Source: Porticoccaceae bacterium
GTDB taxonomy: Bacteria > Pseudomonadota > Gammaproteobacteria > Pseudomonadales > Porticoccaceae
Length of the DNA: 46,479 nucleotides
Direction of reading: 5' to 3'
NCBI GenBank assembly: GCA_002689135.1
Contig: NZEU01000034.1
Location: 1-46,479 of the forward strand
Of this stretch, positions 7,487 through 15,405 are shown piece by piece (position 1 is the first letter of the stretch; each line of letters starts with the position of its first letter). Under the pieces are notes generated by a model. It did no database searches and was not told where the DNA came from. It saw nothing but the letters and a program-made list of their open reading frames with translations. Position numbers and translations under genes: made by a program.

Positions 7487-8086
7487 ATGGATTGGTTTCT
7501 TCTTATCCTCGTAGTGTTTCTCATAGTTGCAAGGCTTCTGGGGTTTTATAAAAAGAATGACAGTGAAAGCTACCTTATCAACAAATCGTGGGTGCAGTGT
7601 CATGAAACACCACCAAAACATGCTTTCAATATCAAAGTTTTCAACGTGATTGGTGGAAACTCTGTCTTAGCCGAAATCCCAAAGGAGTTTTTAGAAGAAA
7701 AAACAGAATCAATGAAGAAGCCTTGTTTTGAATTAAGGTTGAATCATGTCGAAACGCCAGAATACACTCAAAGAGGTGGCAGAGCCGCAGTATTGGCTCT
7801 GGAGAGGTTATTAATCAAGACAGAGGTGAAGGTAGTATTCCAGCACTACACGGATCACTTCGAGGAATCATTAGCGACTTTATATGTTGATGATCGAAAC
7901 GTTTGTTTAGAATTGGCCGCTAACGGACTAGCATGGATAAACAAAAAGTATAATCAAGAGCCGGTATACTGGAAGGCATTACAAAAAGCGCAAGTGAAGG
8001 GGTTCGGTATTTGGTCACTGAATAGAAATGTTCCGCCATGGAAATATAGGAAATATAGGCGCCTGACCGAACCACGTCGGCGCTGA
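7487..8086 (+). CDS. Membrane-anchored staphylococcal-nuclease-like protein
   Basis: The product is 199 residues, with an N-terminal membrane helix (about residues 2-18) followed by an SNase-fold domain. Recognisable parts are FELRLNHVETPEY (the strand that carries the Asp/Glu ligands in nucleases), GRAAVLALERLL, a HYTDHFEESLATLYVDDRNV core, and the C-terminal helix WKALQKAQVKGFGIW ending in NVPPWKYRK. In nucleases of this family, Asp and Arg residues bind calcium and phosphate. Here the usual RxxGIDAPE is replaced by RLNHVETPE, so catalytic activity is uncertain. ATG 7487 is six bases after AAGGA, a better fit than ATG 7481. Confidence 0.75.
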   Translation: MDWFLLILVVFLIVARLLGFYKKNDSESYLINKSWVQCHETPPKHAFNIKVFNVIGGNSVLAEIPKEFLEEKTESMKKPCFELRLNHVETPEYTQRGGRAAVLALERLLIKTEVKVVFQHYTDHFEESLATLYVDDRNVCLELAANGLAWINKKYNQEPVYWKALQKAQVKGFGIWSLNRNVPPWKYRKYRRLTEPRRR

Positions 8087-8088
8087 TT

Positions 8089-8214
8089 TCATTTTCTGTT
8101 AACGAGTAAGACCACCGTAACGCCGAGGACAAGTAACCAAAAAACTAAAATGCTTACCAAATTATTATGGGCAACCTCCCACCACAGTACGTCTTGATAA
8201 TCGAAGTTTTTCAT
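8089..8214 (-). CDS. 41-residue single-pass membrane microprotein
   Basis: The protein starts MKNFDYQDVLWWEVAHNN and continues with one strongly hydrophobic helix (about residues 19-37) ending in NRK. Acidic and aromatic residues come before the helix and basic residues after it. The ATG at 8214 has AAGGATG about nine bases upstream. It is not a shadow of another gene, since the stretch is otherwise non-coding. I recognise no family. A second microprotein on the same strand lies about 100 bases upstream, so the two may be co-transcribed. Confidence 0.55.
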   Translation of the reverse strand: MKNFDYQDVLWWEVAHNNLVSILVFWLLVLGVTVVLLVNRK

Positions 8215-8318
8215 CAAATTACATCCTTCTATGGTCTCATTAAGTAACACCTTGATCGCTTTGATTTACCTAACAACGATGCTGGTCAGTCAAAATCGCA
8301 CTCTGCTTTTATCATTTA

Positions 8319-8450
8319 TCAGCTTATGTAAAGGTATCCCATTGCTAGTATAAATGTGTAAATTGCACCTTTTACGGCAAAGAATAGCAATAAACCTGCT
8401 CCGCTCTTCCTGATGATATCCAAATACTTTGAGTTTTTAATCGCTCTCAT
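8319..8450 (-). CDS. 43-residue single-pass membrane microprotein
   Basis: The protein begins with the basic segment MRAIKNSKYLDIIRKSG. One hydrophobic helix follows (GLLLFFAVKGAIYTFIL), with a short tail GYLYIS. The ATG at 8450 follows AAGAGG at five bases, a good site. The positive N-terminus predicts that it stays in the cytoplasm. No known family comes to mind. With the 41-residue gene just downstream on the same strand, it forms a possible two-gene unit of membrane microproteins. Confidence 0.6.
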   Translation of the reverse strand: MRAIKNSKYLDIIRKSGAGLLLFFAVKGAIYTFILAMGYLYIS

Positions 8451-8636
8451 AAGAGCCTCTTATTTCAAATACTTTTTATGTACGTTCGCTTGCCCTGCAA
8501 AGATTACTACGTGTTTCTAACGCGCAATAAGGCAATTTCGATCTATTGAAATGCCTCCGGATAGACCGACTGGGTAAGTTCGCTAATTAAAGGCTAGCAA
8601 ATAATACGGGGAGCCTGACAAAGCGTAATCTACAAT

Positions 8637-9017
8637 ATGAAAGAAGCAATAAAAACCAAAATTGAAGAAAATCCACTTATGGCGTCCGTCATCTTTCTAC
8701 TATGCGTGGTACTCAGAACTACAATATTGTCTTCTCAAAATAGTGTGAGCTTTGTATCCGACATTGCTAATTTTTTCGTATTGTTGTGCTGTTTTTTAAG
8801 CTTCTTTTTGAGTTTATTTTTAATTCGAGTTCCCTTTCAAGTTGCCTCGAGTATTTTGCCAATGCCACTGAATGAGTACAAAAATACTCCCGCCAAATGG
8901 ATTATTTCAGGATTGTTGGTCACCCTCGCAATTCTGTACTGCTTTATATGCTTATTATTTTTTGCTACCACTTTCTCAGCCGCAATCACGTCTCTTACTT
9001 TGATTATAAATCGGTAA
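8637..9017 (+). CDS. Unknown small integral membrane protein
   Basis: This 126-residue protein has three likely membrane helices (about residues 14-30, 42-63 and 90-120). They are separated by short loops, one with the segment LPMPLNEYKNTPAKW. There is no signal for a known transporter or enzyme family. The ATG at 8637 lacks a clear ribosome binding site. It converges on the GH3 gene. I cannot assign a function; the hydrophobic pattern and a full open frame are the main support. Confidence 0.5.
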   Translation: MKEAIKTKIEENPLMASVIFLLCVVLRTTILSSQNSVSFVSDIANFFVLLCCFLSFFLSLFLIRVPFQVASSILPMPLNEYKNTPAKWIISGLLVTLAILYCFICLLFFATTFSAAITSLTLIINR

Positions 9018-9084
9018 TATCACCAGCCCTGTCAGATAGTATTTCCTTAAATTCTCAATATAATTGGATAGATCGACGAGACCT

Positions 9085-11352
9085 CTATCCATTCTTTTCA
9101 CATGAAGGATATCCCTTTAGCTTGATCATTCCTGAAGACATAATATGTTGGCTCGAATGAGCGGCAAAAAATAGATAAGTACCCTTTTCCAACATCCAAC
9201 CACAATCATTATCATTATTAAATATTTCAAGTTCACGATATGGAATGGTCACCGTGACATCAGCTGATTGGTTAGGACTGAGAATATCGGTCTTTCTGAA
9301 GCCTTTCAATTCTCTGAACGTAACATCACCTTTATCGGAATTAACACTGTAAACTTGTATCACATCAGCGCCAGAGACTTCTCCTATGTTTGTAATCGTC
9401 ATTAAAACCTCGACATTATGGGGCCGCTGCTTAATATACATATTACTTAATTCGAACTCTGTGTAATGCATACCGAATCCGAAAGGGTATGCGACCGATT
9501 TCTGTGATTGAAGAATATCCCTGTACCCAACCGAATCCTGTTCTAGATATTCAATTTTTGTGGGTTTAGCCATGTCACCACCACCAAAAATTGGTATAAG
9601 TTTTTCTGAGGTACCTATCCCGGGAAATCCACTTGCTGACTGAAGATCAGAATATTTTTTTGGCCATGAGGCTGTCAGATGTCCACTCGGATTCTGTTTC
9701 CCGGTCAAAATATCAAAAACAGCGTTCCCCATTTCTTGCCCTCCTAACCAAGAAACTAGAATCGCATCTGCATGATCTGCCCAGCTCTCTGTTTCTATTG
9801 GGGCGGGCACATTTAAAATTACAATCACTGGTTTTTTCTTATTTCTATAAATGTCTGAAACTGATCGAACTAAGGATAGTTCAGTTTGGCTTACCTCAAA
9901 ATGGTCTTCCTCAGACAAATCTTTTCCCTCACCGGGTAGCCTTCTTATCGTGATTATCGCGGCATCGCTTTGTCTCTCGATCAAGCCAATTTCTTTCTCG
10001 CTAATATCTCTTTCATCGATCAATTCAGGATCTCGACCAAAACCACCACCATAATCGCATACCGAGTGAGGATTAGATTTGGGAAGATAATTTCTCATAA
10101 TCTCCTCGAGTAGTTTCGATTGTCCATAACCAAAGTTAGAAGCACCCTCAATTATGTTTACCCTATAAGTGGAACAGACTCTCCCACTACCCAAACCACT
10201 AATCAACGAGTGATAACTTCCATTTCCAAAAAAGGCTATTTCCCTGATATTGCTTTTTAGCGGCAGTGTTTTTCCCTTATTTCGCAGTAAAACCATGCCA
10301 TTTGCCGCAGCGACTCGGGCCAGCGAGCGATTATTTTTCAGGAGTTTTTCTTTATTTAATAATTTGTAACTGTGCAAGGTCGGCAATGGGTTTATTGCCG
10401 ACCTCAAAACCTCTTCTACAGATTGATCAAGTTGTTCCATTCGGAGTCTTCCAGATTGCAGCGATTTTTTTATGGAAGAACGGTCATCCGAGCTACCAGG
10501 CATTATAAGATTCACTCCAGCTGAAATTTGCTGAGCCGCATCGGTGCCGCTCATCCAATCAGTCATCACGATCCCCTCAAAGCCCCACTCTTTCTTTAGT
10601 ATCTGAGTAATGAGCCTCCTATCCTGAGAAGTATGCACCCCATTTAGGAGGTTGTAAGCCGTCATTATTGCTCGCGGCTGACCATCTTGAACTGCAATTT
10701 TAAATCCCCTCAAATACAGCTCCCTCAGTGTTTTTTCGTCGACAACAATATCTAGAGCAGCTCGATTGGTTTCAGAATTATTCGCGACAAAATGTTTTAG
10801 TGTAGCTCCCACTCCAACGGACTGAATGCCCATAACCATCGATGCTCCTATCCGTCCTGTTAAAATTGGATCTTCGGAGTAATATTCAAAATTTCTTCCC
10901 CCTAATAGATTTCGCTGCAAATTAATGCCTGGACCCAAAATAATATCTGCATTGATGTGCCGTGCTTCTTTACCAATAGCCTCGCCTACTTTAAAAACCA
11001 ACTTTTTATCCCATGAAGAGGCAAGAGCTGTAGCCGTAGGAAAAGCAGTTGGACGAATCGAGTAATTGAGATCTTTTTTTGACCAATCAATTCTAATTCC
11101 CTGGGGTCCATCCAATAGCGCCATGTGCGGAACACCAAATCTCTCGATTGAGGTTGTGTAGCCGGTCATTCCTTGTGGACTTTGCTCGTAGCCAACCCCT
11201 GTCACAAGCTCGATCTTTTCTTGAACACTTAAATTAGAGAGTATTTCCTTTAGGTGATATGGGATCAAAGCGCTAGATGGTTTTGCATTAATGTGACAGG
11301 CGACCCAAAGAAGGATTACAATTGACGTGGATTTAAGCGTTTTTATAGTCAT
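9085..11352 (-). CDS. Secreted glycoside hydrolase family 3 (beta-glucosidase-like)
   Basis: This 755-residue enzyme has a signal peptide (about residues 1-23). The GH3 N-terminal barrel includes LLDGPQGIR near residue 79, TLKHFVANN near 184 and the nucleophile Asp265 in GIVMTDWMSG. The alpha/beta sandwich carries GEGKDLSEEDHF, where a glutamate is the likely acid/base, and a C-terminal fibronectin-III-like domain (about residues 640-750) completes it. The order and length match BglX-type enzymes, which remove terminal beta-linked glucose or xylose from oligosaccharides in the periplasm. The sugar specificity is not visible. The ATG at 11352 has AAGGGG upstream. It stands alone on the minus strand, divergent from the esterase gene. 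Confidence 0.9.
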   Translation of the reverse strand: MTIKTLKSTSIVILLWVACHINAKPSSALIPYHLKEILSNLSVQEKIELVTGVGYEQSPQGMTGYTTSIERFGVPHMALLDGPQGIRIDWSKKDLNYSIRPTAFPTATALASSWDKKLVFKVGEAIGKEARHINADIILGPGINLQRNLLGGRNFEYYSEDPILTGRIGASMVMGIQSVGVGATLKHFVANNSETNRAALDIVVDEKTLRELYLRGFKIAVQDGQPRAIMTAYNLLNGVHTSQDRRLITQILKKEWGFEGIVMTDWMSGTDAAQQISAGVNLIMPGSSDDRSSIKKSLQSGRLRMEQLDQSVEEVLRSAINPLPTLHSYKLLNKEKLLKNNRSLARVAAANGMVLLRNKGKTLPLKSNIREIAFFGNGSYHSLISGLGSGRVCSTYRVNIIEGASNFGYGQSKLLEEIMRNYLPKSNPHSVCDYGGGFGRDPELIDERDISEKEIGLIERQSDAAIITIRRLPGEGKDLSEEDHFEVSQTELSLVRSVSDIYRNKKKPVIVILNVPAPIETESWADHADAILVSWLGGQEMGNAVFDILTGKQNPSGHLTASWPKKYSDLQSASGFPGIGTSEKLIPIFGGGDMAKPTKIEYLEQDSVGYRDILQSQKSVAYPFGFGMHYTEFELSNMYIKQRPHNVEVLMTITNIGEVSGADVIQVYSVNSDKGDVTFRELKGFRKTDILSPNQSADVTVTIPYRELEIFNNDNDCGWMLEKGTYLFFAAHSSQHIMSSGMIKLKGYPSCEKNG

Positions 11353-11778
11353 AATCGTTGTGACCCCTTAGATTGAACTTAGGCAGAGATCTTTTAATGA
11401 TCCTGAGTACTAGCTTCCTGAATGTGATGGCAATCTGTATAGACGAATATTAAATCTTTCGAAATGCATATAAGAACATACTTATTCGCTATACAAACTC
11501 GGCTTTTCTAGTTATGTGACTCTTGCTAATTTAGCATATCAACGGAAGCAAAAGGGCTCTTTACAACATTCTTATCATGGGAGTTGGGTTTGTTTAGGAC
11601 TTGCTAAAAGATTACCAAAAAGTTAATTTTAATCACGCGAAACTTCTTAAAAATACTTTTTTGCCGATGTGCGTAAATTTTGTAGGAGTAGTTCATGAAA
11701 AGGATTCACCAATTTTGGGAATATCATCAATGTCTACCCATGTAAAACCAGCCAAAAGGTCTAACTACAATCACAAAT
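11353..11778. other. Intergenic region between divergent GH3 and esterase genes
   Basis: AT-rich, with no gene I can support. A 75-codon plus frame at 11601-11828 starts with a rare codon and overlaps the esterase start. Any promoters for the two flanking genes must lie here, but I see no convincing -35/-10 pair. Confidence 0.4.
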
Positions 11779-12663
11779 ATGAACTTCCAAATAATAAGAA
11801 AAGAAACCCTCTTTTCAGAAAATGTTAGTCAAAAAGACGTCATAGTTTACGCATCGAAAAAAAAAGAACCCGTGTCAGACAAAACACTAGTGATATTGTT
11901 ACATGACGGTGAAAATTTTCTCTCCAGTGCCCCTTTTCTTTCACTGGATATCAATCATGGTCAATTGGAGCAGGGTAAAATTGCCTTCTCTAACATTTTG
12001 ATAGTAGCCGTAAGCAGTGCTAAAGCCCTTAGAAAAAACTTTGGTTCCAGTAGTCGTCGCTACAGCGAATATTTTCCAAAGAAGTCTATTAAGTTCATCA
12101 AGAACCCCATAACCAAATTCGTATATTCGCGTTTTATTGACGCAAAAGATTTTCAATACTCACGATTCATTGTTGAGGAGTTGAAGCCTTGGTTTGAGGC
12201 GCAATTTCATATAACTTTGTCGAGAAGGAATTTTGGGACGATTGGGATTAGTATGGGGGCTCTGGCAGCCTTAGACCTTTCCTTACAAAATCCAAGCCTG
12301 TTCGGATTTACTGGCTGTATGTCCACACATTGGACCGGCATATTGTTGCGTCAATATCTTACACTGCCCTCAGGAAAGAAAATTTCCCGGGGCGATCCTT
12401 ACATTGCACATGCGCTCATTAATTATGTGAAGAGCTCTCTGAAAAACGAACACATGCCGATAATTTATTTTGACAGGGGTACCGAGGGACTTGATTCCCT
12501 ATACGAACCATATCAGGCCAAAATTGACAAGATTTGTAAAAAGACTAATTCACTAACTTACACTAGCGCTGTATTTCAAGGGGATAGTCATCATCAACAT
12601 GATTGGTCACATCGGTTTGAGGCTGCGCTTGAGTTTTTTAAAGTCTCTTATTTGACGAGATAA
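11779..12663 (+). CDS. Putative alpha/beta-hydrolase esterase
   Basis: This 294-residue protein lacks a signal peptide. It has the alpha/beta-hydrolase nucleophile elbow GISMGALAAL (about residues 156-165). An acidic residue in YFDRGTEGLDSLYEP may be the catalytic Asp, and a histidine cluster GDSHHQHDWSHRFEAAL lies near the C-terminus. This is the layout of the esterase-D/Fes-like group (putative esterase family), which includes acetyl- and feruloyl-esterases and siderophore esterases. LLHDGENFL near residue 40 would form the oxyanion region. Divergent pairing with a GH3 enzyme would suit removal of ester groups from sugars, but that is inference. The ATG at 11779 has only a distant AAGG. Confidence 0.75.
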   Translation: MNFQIIRKETLFSENVSQKDVIVYASKKKEPVSDKTLVILLHDGENFLSSAPFLSLDINHGQLEQGKIAFSNILIVAVSSAKALRKNFGSSSRRYSEYFPKKSIKFIKNPITKFVYSRFIDAKDFQYSRFIVEELKPWFEAQFHITLSRRNFGTIGISMGALAALDLSLQNPSLFGFTGCMSTHWTGILLRQYLTLPSGKKISRGDPYIAHALINYVKSSLKNEHMPIIYFDRGTEGLDSLYEPYQAKIDKICKKTNSLTYTSAVFQGDSHHQHDWSHRFEAALEFFKVSYLTR

Positions 12664-12817
12664 AGTTTCAAAACACTAACAGAGTGTATAGACGAAGTGA
12701 TGATATTTATTGAACAAACAAAATAAACAATTATTTTCCGGCACAGCTAACATAACTTAATAGCAAGTCACAACACGGAATCTTCAAAATGGCAAGAGAG
12801 CGTTAAAAGAGATATTT

Positions 12818-13136
12818 TTAAAATTCTTCGACAACACAAATATTTCTTTCTATGACAGCTTGTATGTCTGGCCCCAAAATTTTTTAACACTGCTTGATAA
12901 TCGTCGGTTTTGTAATAGTTTTTTGCTTCCTCCACACTTCTAAACTCTTAGGCTGCTGCAAATTTCATTGAGTGCCCCTCATTAGTAGCTTCTACCGGTC
13001 CTCCACAAACTATTTTGAAGTCGCCTCTCCATTCAAGATACGACGCTGCCCTAAAATATTTTTTGTAAAGTTCAGAGTCCTTTACTTTAGCGACATACGT
13101 TATCCGGTTCCCTTCTTTTATAGCCGCCTCTAACAT
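12818..13136 (-). pseudogene. DUF1330-family pseudogene (in-frame stop plus frameshift)
   Basis: The first 62 codons (13136 to 12948) read like the front of a DUF1330 protein: TYVAKVKDSELYKKYFRAA, then FKIVCGGPVEATNEG. After a TAA at 12948-12950 the same frame continues EFRSVEEAKNYYKTDDYQAVLK, which is the conserved middle of that family (an EF-S-EEA...YQ pattern). A second break follows, and a shifted frame gives IQAVIERNICVVEEF before TAA at 12818. Together they make about 105 codons, near the family's usual 95-100. No clear ribosome binding site remains. Readthrough is not excluded, but two lesions favour decay. Confidence 0.72.
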
Positions 13137-13522
13137 AAAGATAAGACTTACTTAAGATAAATATTCACTTCTATTGTTTTGACAAAACGCAACTCGATAA
13201 CACCCGCACAGTTACATAATCAAATAAGTAATTCAATGTAGTAGCAAACTGGACTTTTTACTGCTTTCAGTACAGAAAACTCGTATCAAATTTTGACGGT
13301 TTTCGTAGCAAATAAGTGCTGTTCTGTCTCGTTTTTTCTTTGCTGAGGAGTTCACGTAAACCTTAACTGATCAAGATATTTTAGACGCTGTATTTGCTAA
13401 CTCTATACTCATGTGGAGAAAGCGTTTCCGCATATCAAAATATGAGATCCAATTTCCTTAGAATTTAAGTACACTCAATATATTGTTCATAAGTTAGGTT
13501 TCCTGACCTATTGGGGTTTTCA
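13137..13522. other. Intergenic region upstream of the GST gene
   Basis: No coding signal. Around 13415-13430, GGAGAAAGCGTTTCCG forms an imperfect palindrome of the GAAA-NNN-TTTC kind that LacI-family regulators can bind; this is suggestive only. GGGG at 13513-13516 acts as the ribosome binding site of the GST gene. Confidence 0.35.
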
Positions 13523-14215
13523 ATGGCGCTAAAGCTAGTCTATTTTAAGATGAGGGCTCTTGCAGAAGCTCCTCAAATGCTAATGCACTATGCTGGGATA
13601 AGGTATAACTATGAGATGTCCTGGGAGTATTTCAAAAAAGACTGGGGAAATGTAAAACCAACATTGCCCTTCAAGCAATTACCCTTACTGGTTGTAGATG
13701 ATGCTCATCAGATTCCTCAAAGCATTGCGATTTTGGGGTACATTGAGCACCTAGCCGGTCTTAATCACACCAATCCTTTAACCGCTGCAAAAATGCACTC
13801 TTTTCTGTTAGGAGCGCATGATTTATTTTTACCTCTTAATCCAATCTTAAATTTTGCAGTTGGAAAGGACTTCTCAACAAAAAAAGCTTCCTTATTACCC
13901 ACTTTGACAAAGAAAATTGAAAACCTAGAACATGCGCTTGCTTCGACGTCCGGCTATTTTTTTGTTGATAATGAGCCAAGAGCATGTGATTTTCTTGCTT
14001 ATCATCACCTCGATGTCGCAAGAACACTCTATCAGAATTTATTTTTAAAGTTTCCACGAATAACGAAGCTACTCAAAGCAATCGAATCTATTGATCCAGT
14101 GAAAAACTACCTCGAAACGCGACCAAAGTTAATCGACATAGGAGTGTCTCCCAAACTTGTAATTAATGGGACTGCGCACCCCACAGGAACCAAGAATACT
14201 GAAAACCTGATCTAA
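13523..14215 (+). CDS. Glutathione S-transferase family protein
   Basis: This 230-residue protein has an N-terminal thioredoxin-like domain (KLVYFKMRALAEAPQMLMHYAG, with LPFKQLPLLVVDD as the cis-proline segment near residue 53). SIAILGYIEHLAG is the glutathione gamma-glutamyl site and an all-helical C-terminal domain follows. The RALAEAP start resembles sigma-type and prostaglandin-synthase-like GSTs, in which Tyr of the first strand activates glutathione; Tyr6 (KLVYF) is present. The physiological substrate is unknown. ATG 13523 lies seven bases after GGGG; an upstream TTG at 13511 is less likely. The DUF2905 gene begins 30 bases later, probably in the same transcript. Confidence 0.85.
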   Translation: MALKLVYFKMRALAEAPQMLMHYAGIRYNYEMSWEYFKKDWGNVKPTLPFKQLPLLVVDDAHQIPQSIAILGYIEHLAGLNHTNPLTAAKMHSFLLGAHDLFLPLNPILNFAVGKDFSTKKASLLPTLTKKIENLEHALASTSGYFFVDNEPRACDFLAYHHLDVARTLYQNLFLKFPRITKLLKAIESIDPVKNYLETRPKLIDIGVSPKLVINGTAHPTGTKNTENLI

Positions 14216-14245
14216 AGATTATCAAACAACTGCTGGAGACACCTT

Positions 14246-14443
14246 GTGCAGCAAATCCTAATTATTTCCGGACTCATTCTAGTATTAATTGGCTTTTTCT
14301 ATCCATATTTAAAGAAACTACCGTTAGGACAACTGCCGGGCGACATATTCATTCAGTCGGGAAATTCTTCGTTTGCATTCCCTGTTGTGACATGCATAGT
14401 AATAAGTATTATTCTCTCTCTTATCTTAAATTTTTTTAAATAA
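14246..14443 (+). CDS. DUF2905 family membrane protein
   Basis: This 65-residue protein has two membrane helices (about residues 3-20 and 43-63) around the conserved central loop LGQLPGDIFIQSGNSSFAFP and VVTCIVISIILS. This is the DUF2905 pattern, small inner-membrane proteins of unknown role. The start is GTG at 14246, eight bases after GGAG (14234-14237). It follows the GST gene by 30 bases. Confidence 0.88.
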   Translation: MQQILIISGLILVLIGFFYPYLKKLPLGQLPGDIFIQSGNSSFAFPVVTCIVISIILSLILNFFK

Positions 14444-14485
14444 ACACTAATAAAATAAGTGATAAAACAAGCGCGATTTAGCTTT

Positions 14486-14585
14486 TTGTTATTGGTTAGC
14501 AGGATAAAGCTATAATGGCACTATGATCAACTCCGCACCTTTAGCCCTTGAAAAGTATGTTACAGGTTTCTATCGTGATAAATAA
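14486..14585 (+). other. Possible promoter plus short remnant of an NTF2-like gene
   Basis: TTGTTA (14486-14491) and TATAAT (14511-14516) are 19 bases apart, a plausible but loose promoter. Directly after it, ATG at 14523 opens a 20-codon frame MINSAPLALEKYVTGFYRDK that ends in TAA. PLALEKYVTGFYR resembles the first helix of SnoaL/NTF2-like proteins. No continuation was found in other frames, so it is at best a fragment. Confidence 0.25.
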
Positions 14586-14638
14586 TCAGTCTGAGAAAGA
14601 TCCCTGTCTCGGAGACTTAAAGTTGTCCAAGCTATCTA

Positions 14639-14803
14639 TTAGGGTTCTCGGTGTTCTTTCTCTCCCTGCAATCTTTCTCTCCTTTTATCATTTAAGTGGA
14701 TAACTGCGAAAACACATCCAAATGCACAAAGGCTCACAACCCATAAGTACCCCAAATAAAACCCAATTACACCCACGATCACAAAAGCTAAAATAATTTT
14801 CAT
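14639..14803 (-). CDS. 54-residue two-pass membrane microprotein
   Basis: The protein begins MKIILAFVIVGVIGFYLGY and forms two hydrophobic helices (about residues 2-19 and 21-36). A strongly charged tail of about 17 residues follows (NDKRRERLQGEKEHREP). The hydrophobic/charged division is what a real small inner-membrane protein shows. The ATG at 14803 has a purine-rich GAGATGGTG upstream. No family is recognised. It lies alone on the minus strand in a gene-poor stretch. Confidence 0.5.
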   Translation of the reverse strand: MKIILAFVIVGVIGFYLGYLWVVSLCAFGCVFAVIHLNDKRRERLQGEKEHREP

Positions 14804-15405
14804 AGCACCATCTCATCTTAAAATAATAGGCCAGTGAATTAAATTCTTGCACAGAGCTCCTAAAACATTCTTTTTACTTTCTCAGCGATATTTCTACGGA
14901 GAATATCAACGAAGATTATATGTTGTGTCACCATAAACACGGGAACTTACTCGTTACCCCCCCAATAAAAGCGTGATAGCCCAAAATGACGACACCATCT
15001 TTCTAAACGAAAATTTTCACATTCGCTTCATTAAAAGTATTGTCCACCAACTCTCTATCGGTACATTCCTCAATAGATGAAAGTATATCCAAGAGTCCCG
15101 TATCGTCTCATTGTTATTTTTACAGCATCTTAAACTTTACAAGTTCACCAAATAGTTAATATAACTTTTCTTGTTTTGTAAGGTAGTATTAAGATTTTTA
15201 ATAGGCATGTAATTCATCTCCTTGGAGGACATCTCGGGCAAATAAACAAAGAGCGGCTAAATAATCAGGGTATGAAGGCATCATTTGGTTAGCTATCGAA
15301 AAAGTTCTATTATATAGATGATCTCGTTTAAAATTCCGTCTACGATGAACGAGTCCGAAGGATAATACCGTATTGTTCGAGAATAGTTGAAAATAATACA
15401 AGCTA
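14804..15405. other. Gene-poor region with an eroded coding remnant
   Basis: On the minus strand between about 15110 and 14928, one frame reads LLDILSSIEECTDRELVD, then NTFNEANVKIFV, a TAG stop, and KDGVVILGYHAFIGG. This protein-like sequence has no start and includes one internal stop, so it looks like a decayed gene of unknown family. A 67-codon minus frame at 15198-15401 has no support. No clear ribosome binding site precedes the next gene at 15406. Confidence 0.35.

Noticed and set aside
8529-8556. Hairpin GGCAATTTC...GAAATGCC
   Set aside because: One bulged base and no U tract on either strand, so it is not a convincing terminator.
9196-9222. Fur-like sequence AATCATTATCATTATT
   Set aside because: It lies inside the GH3 coding region and encodes the NNDNDC stretch, so codon content explains the match.
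15198-15401. 67-codon minus frame upstream of DUF5916
   Set aside because: Random-looking composition, no ribosome binding site, and it occupies the region where the DUF5916 promoter should be.
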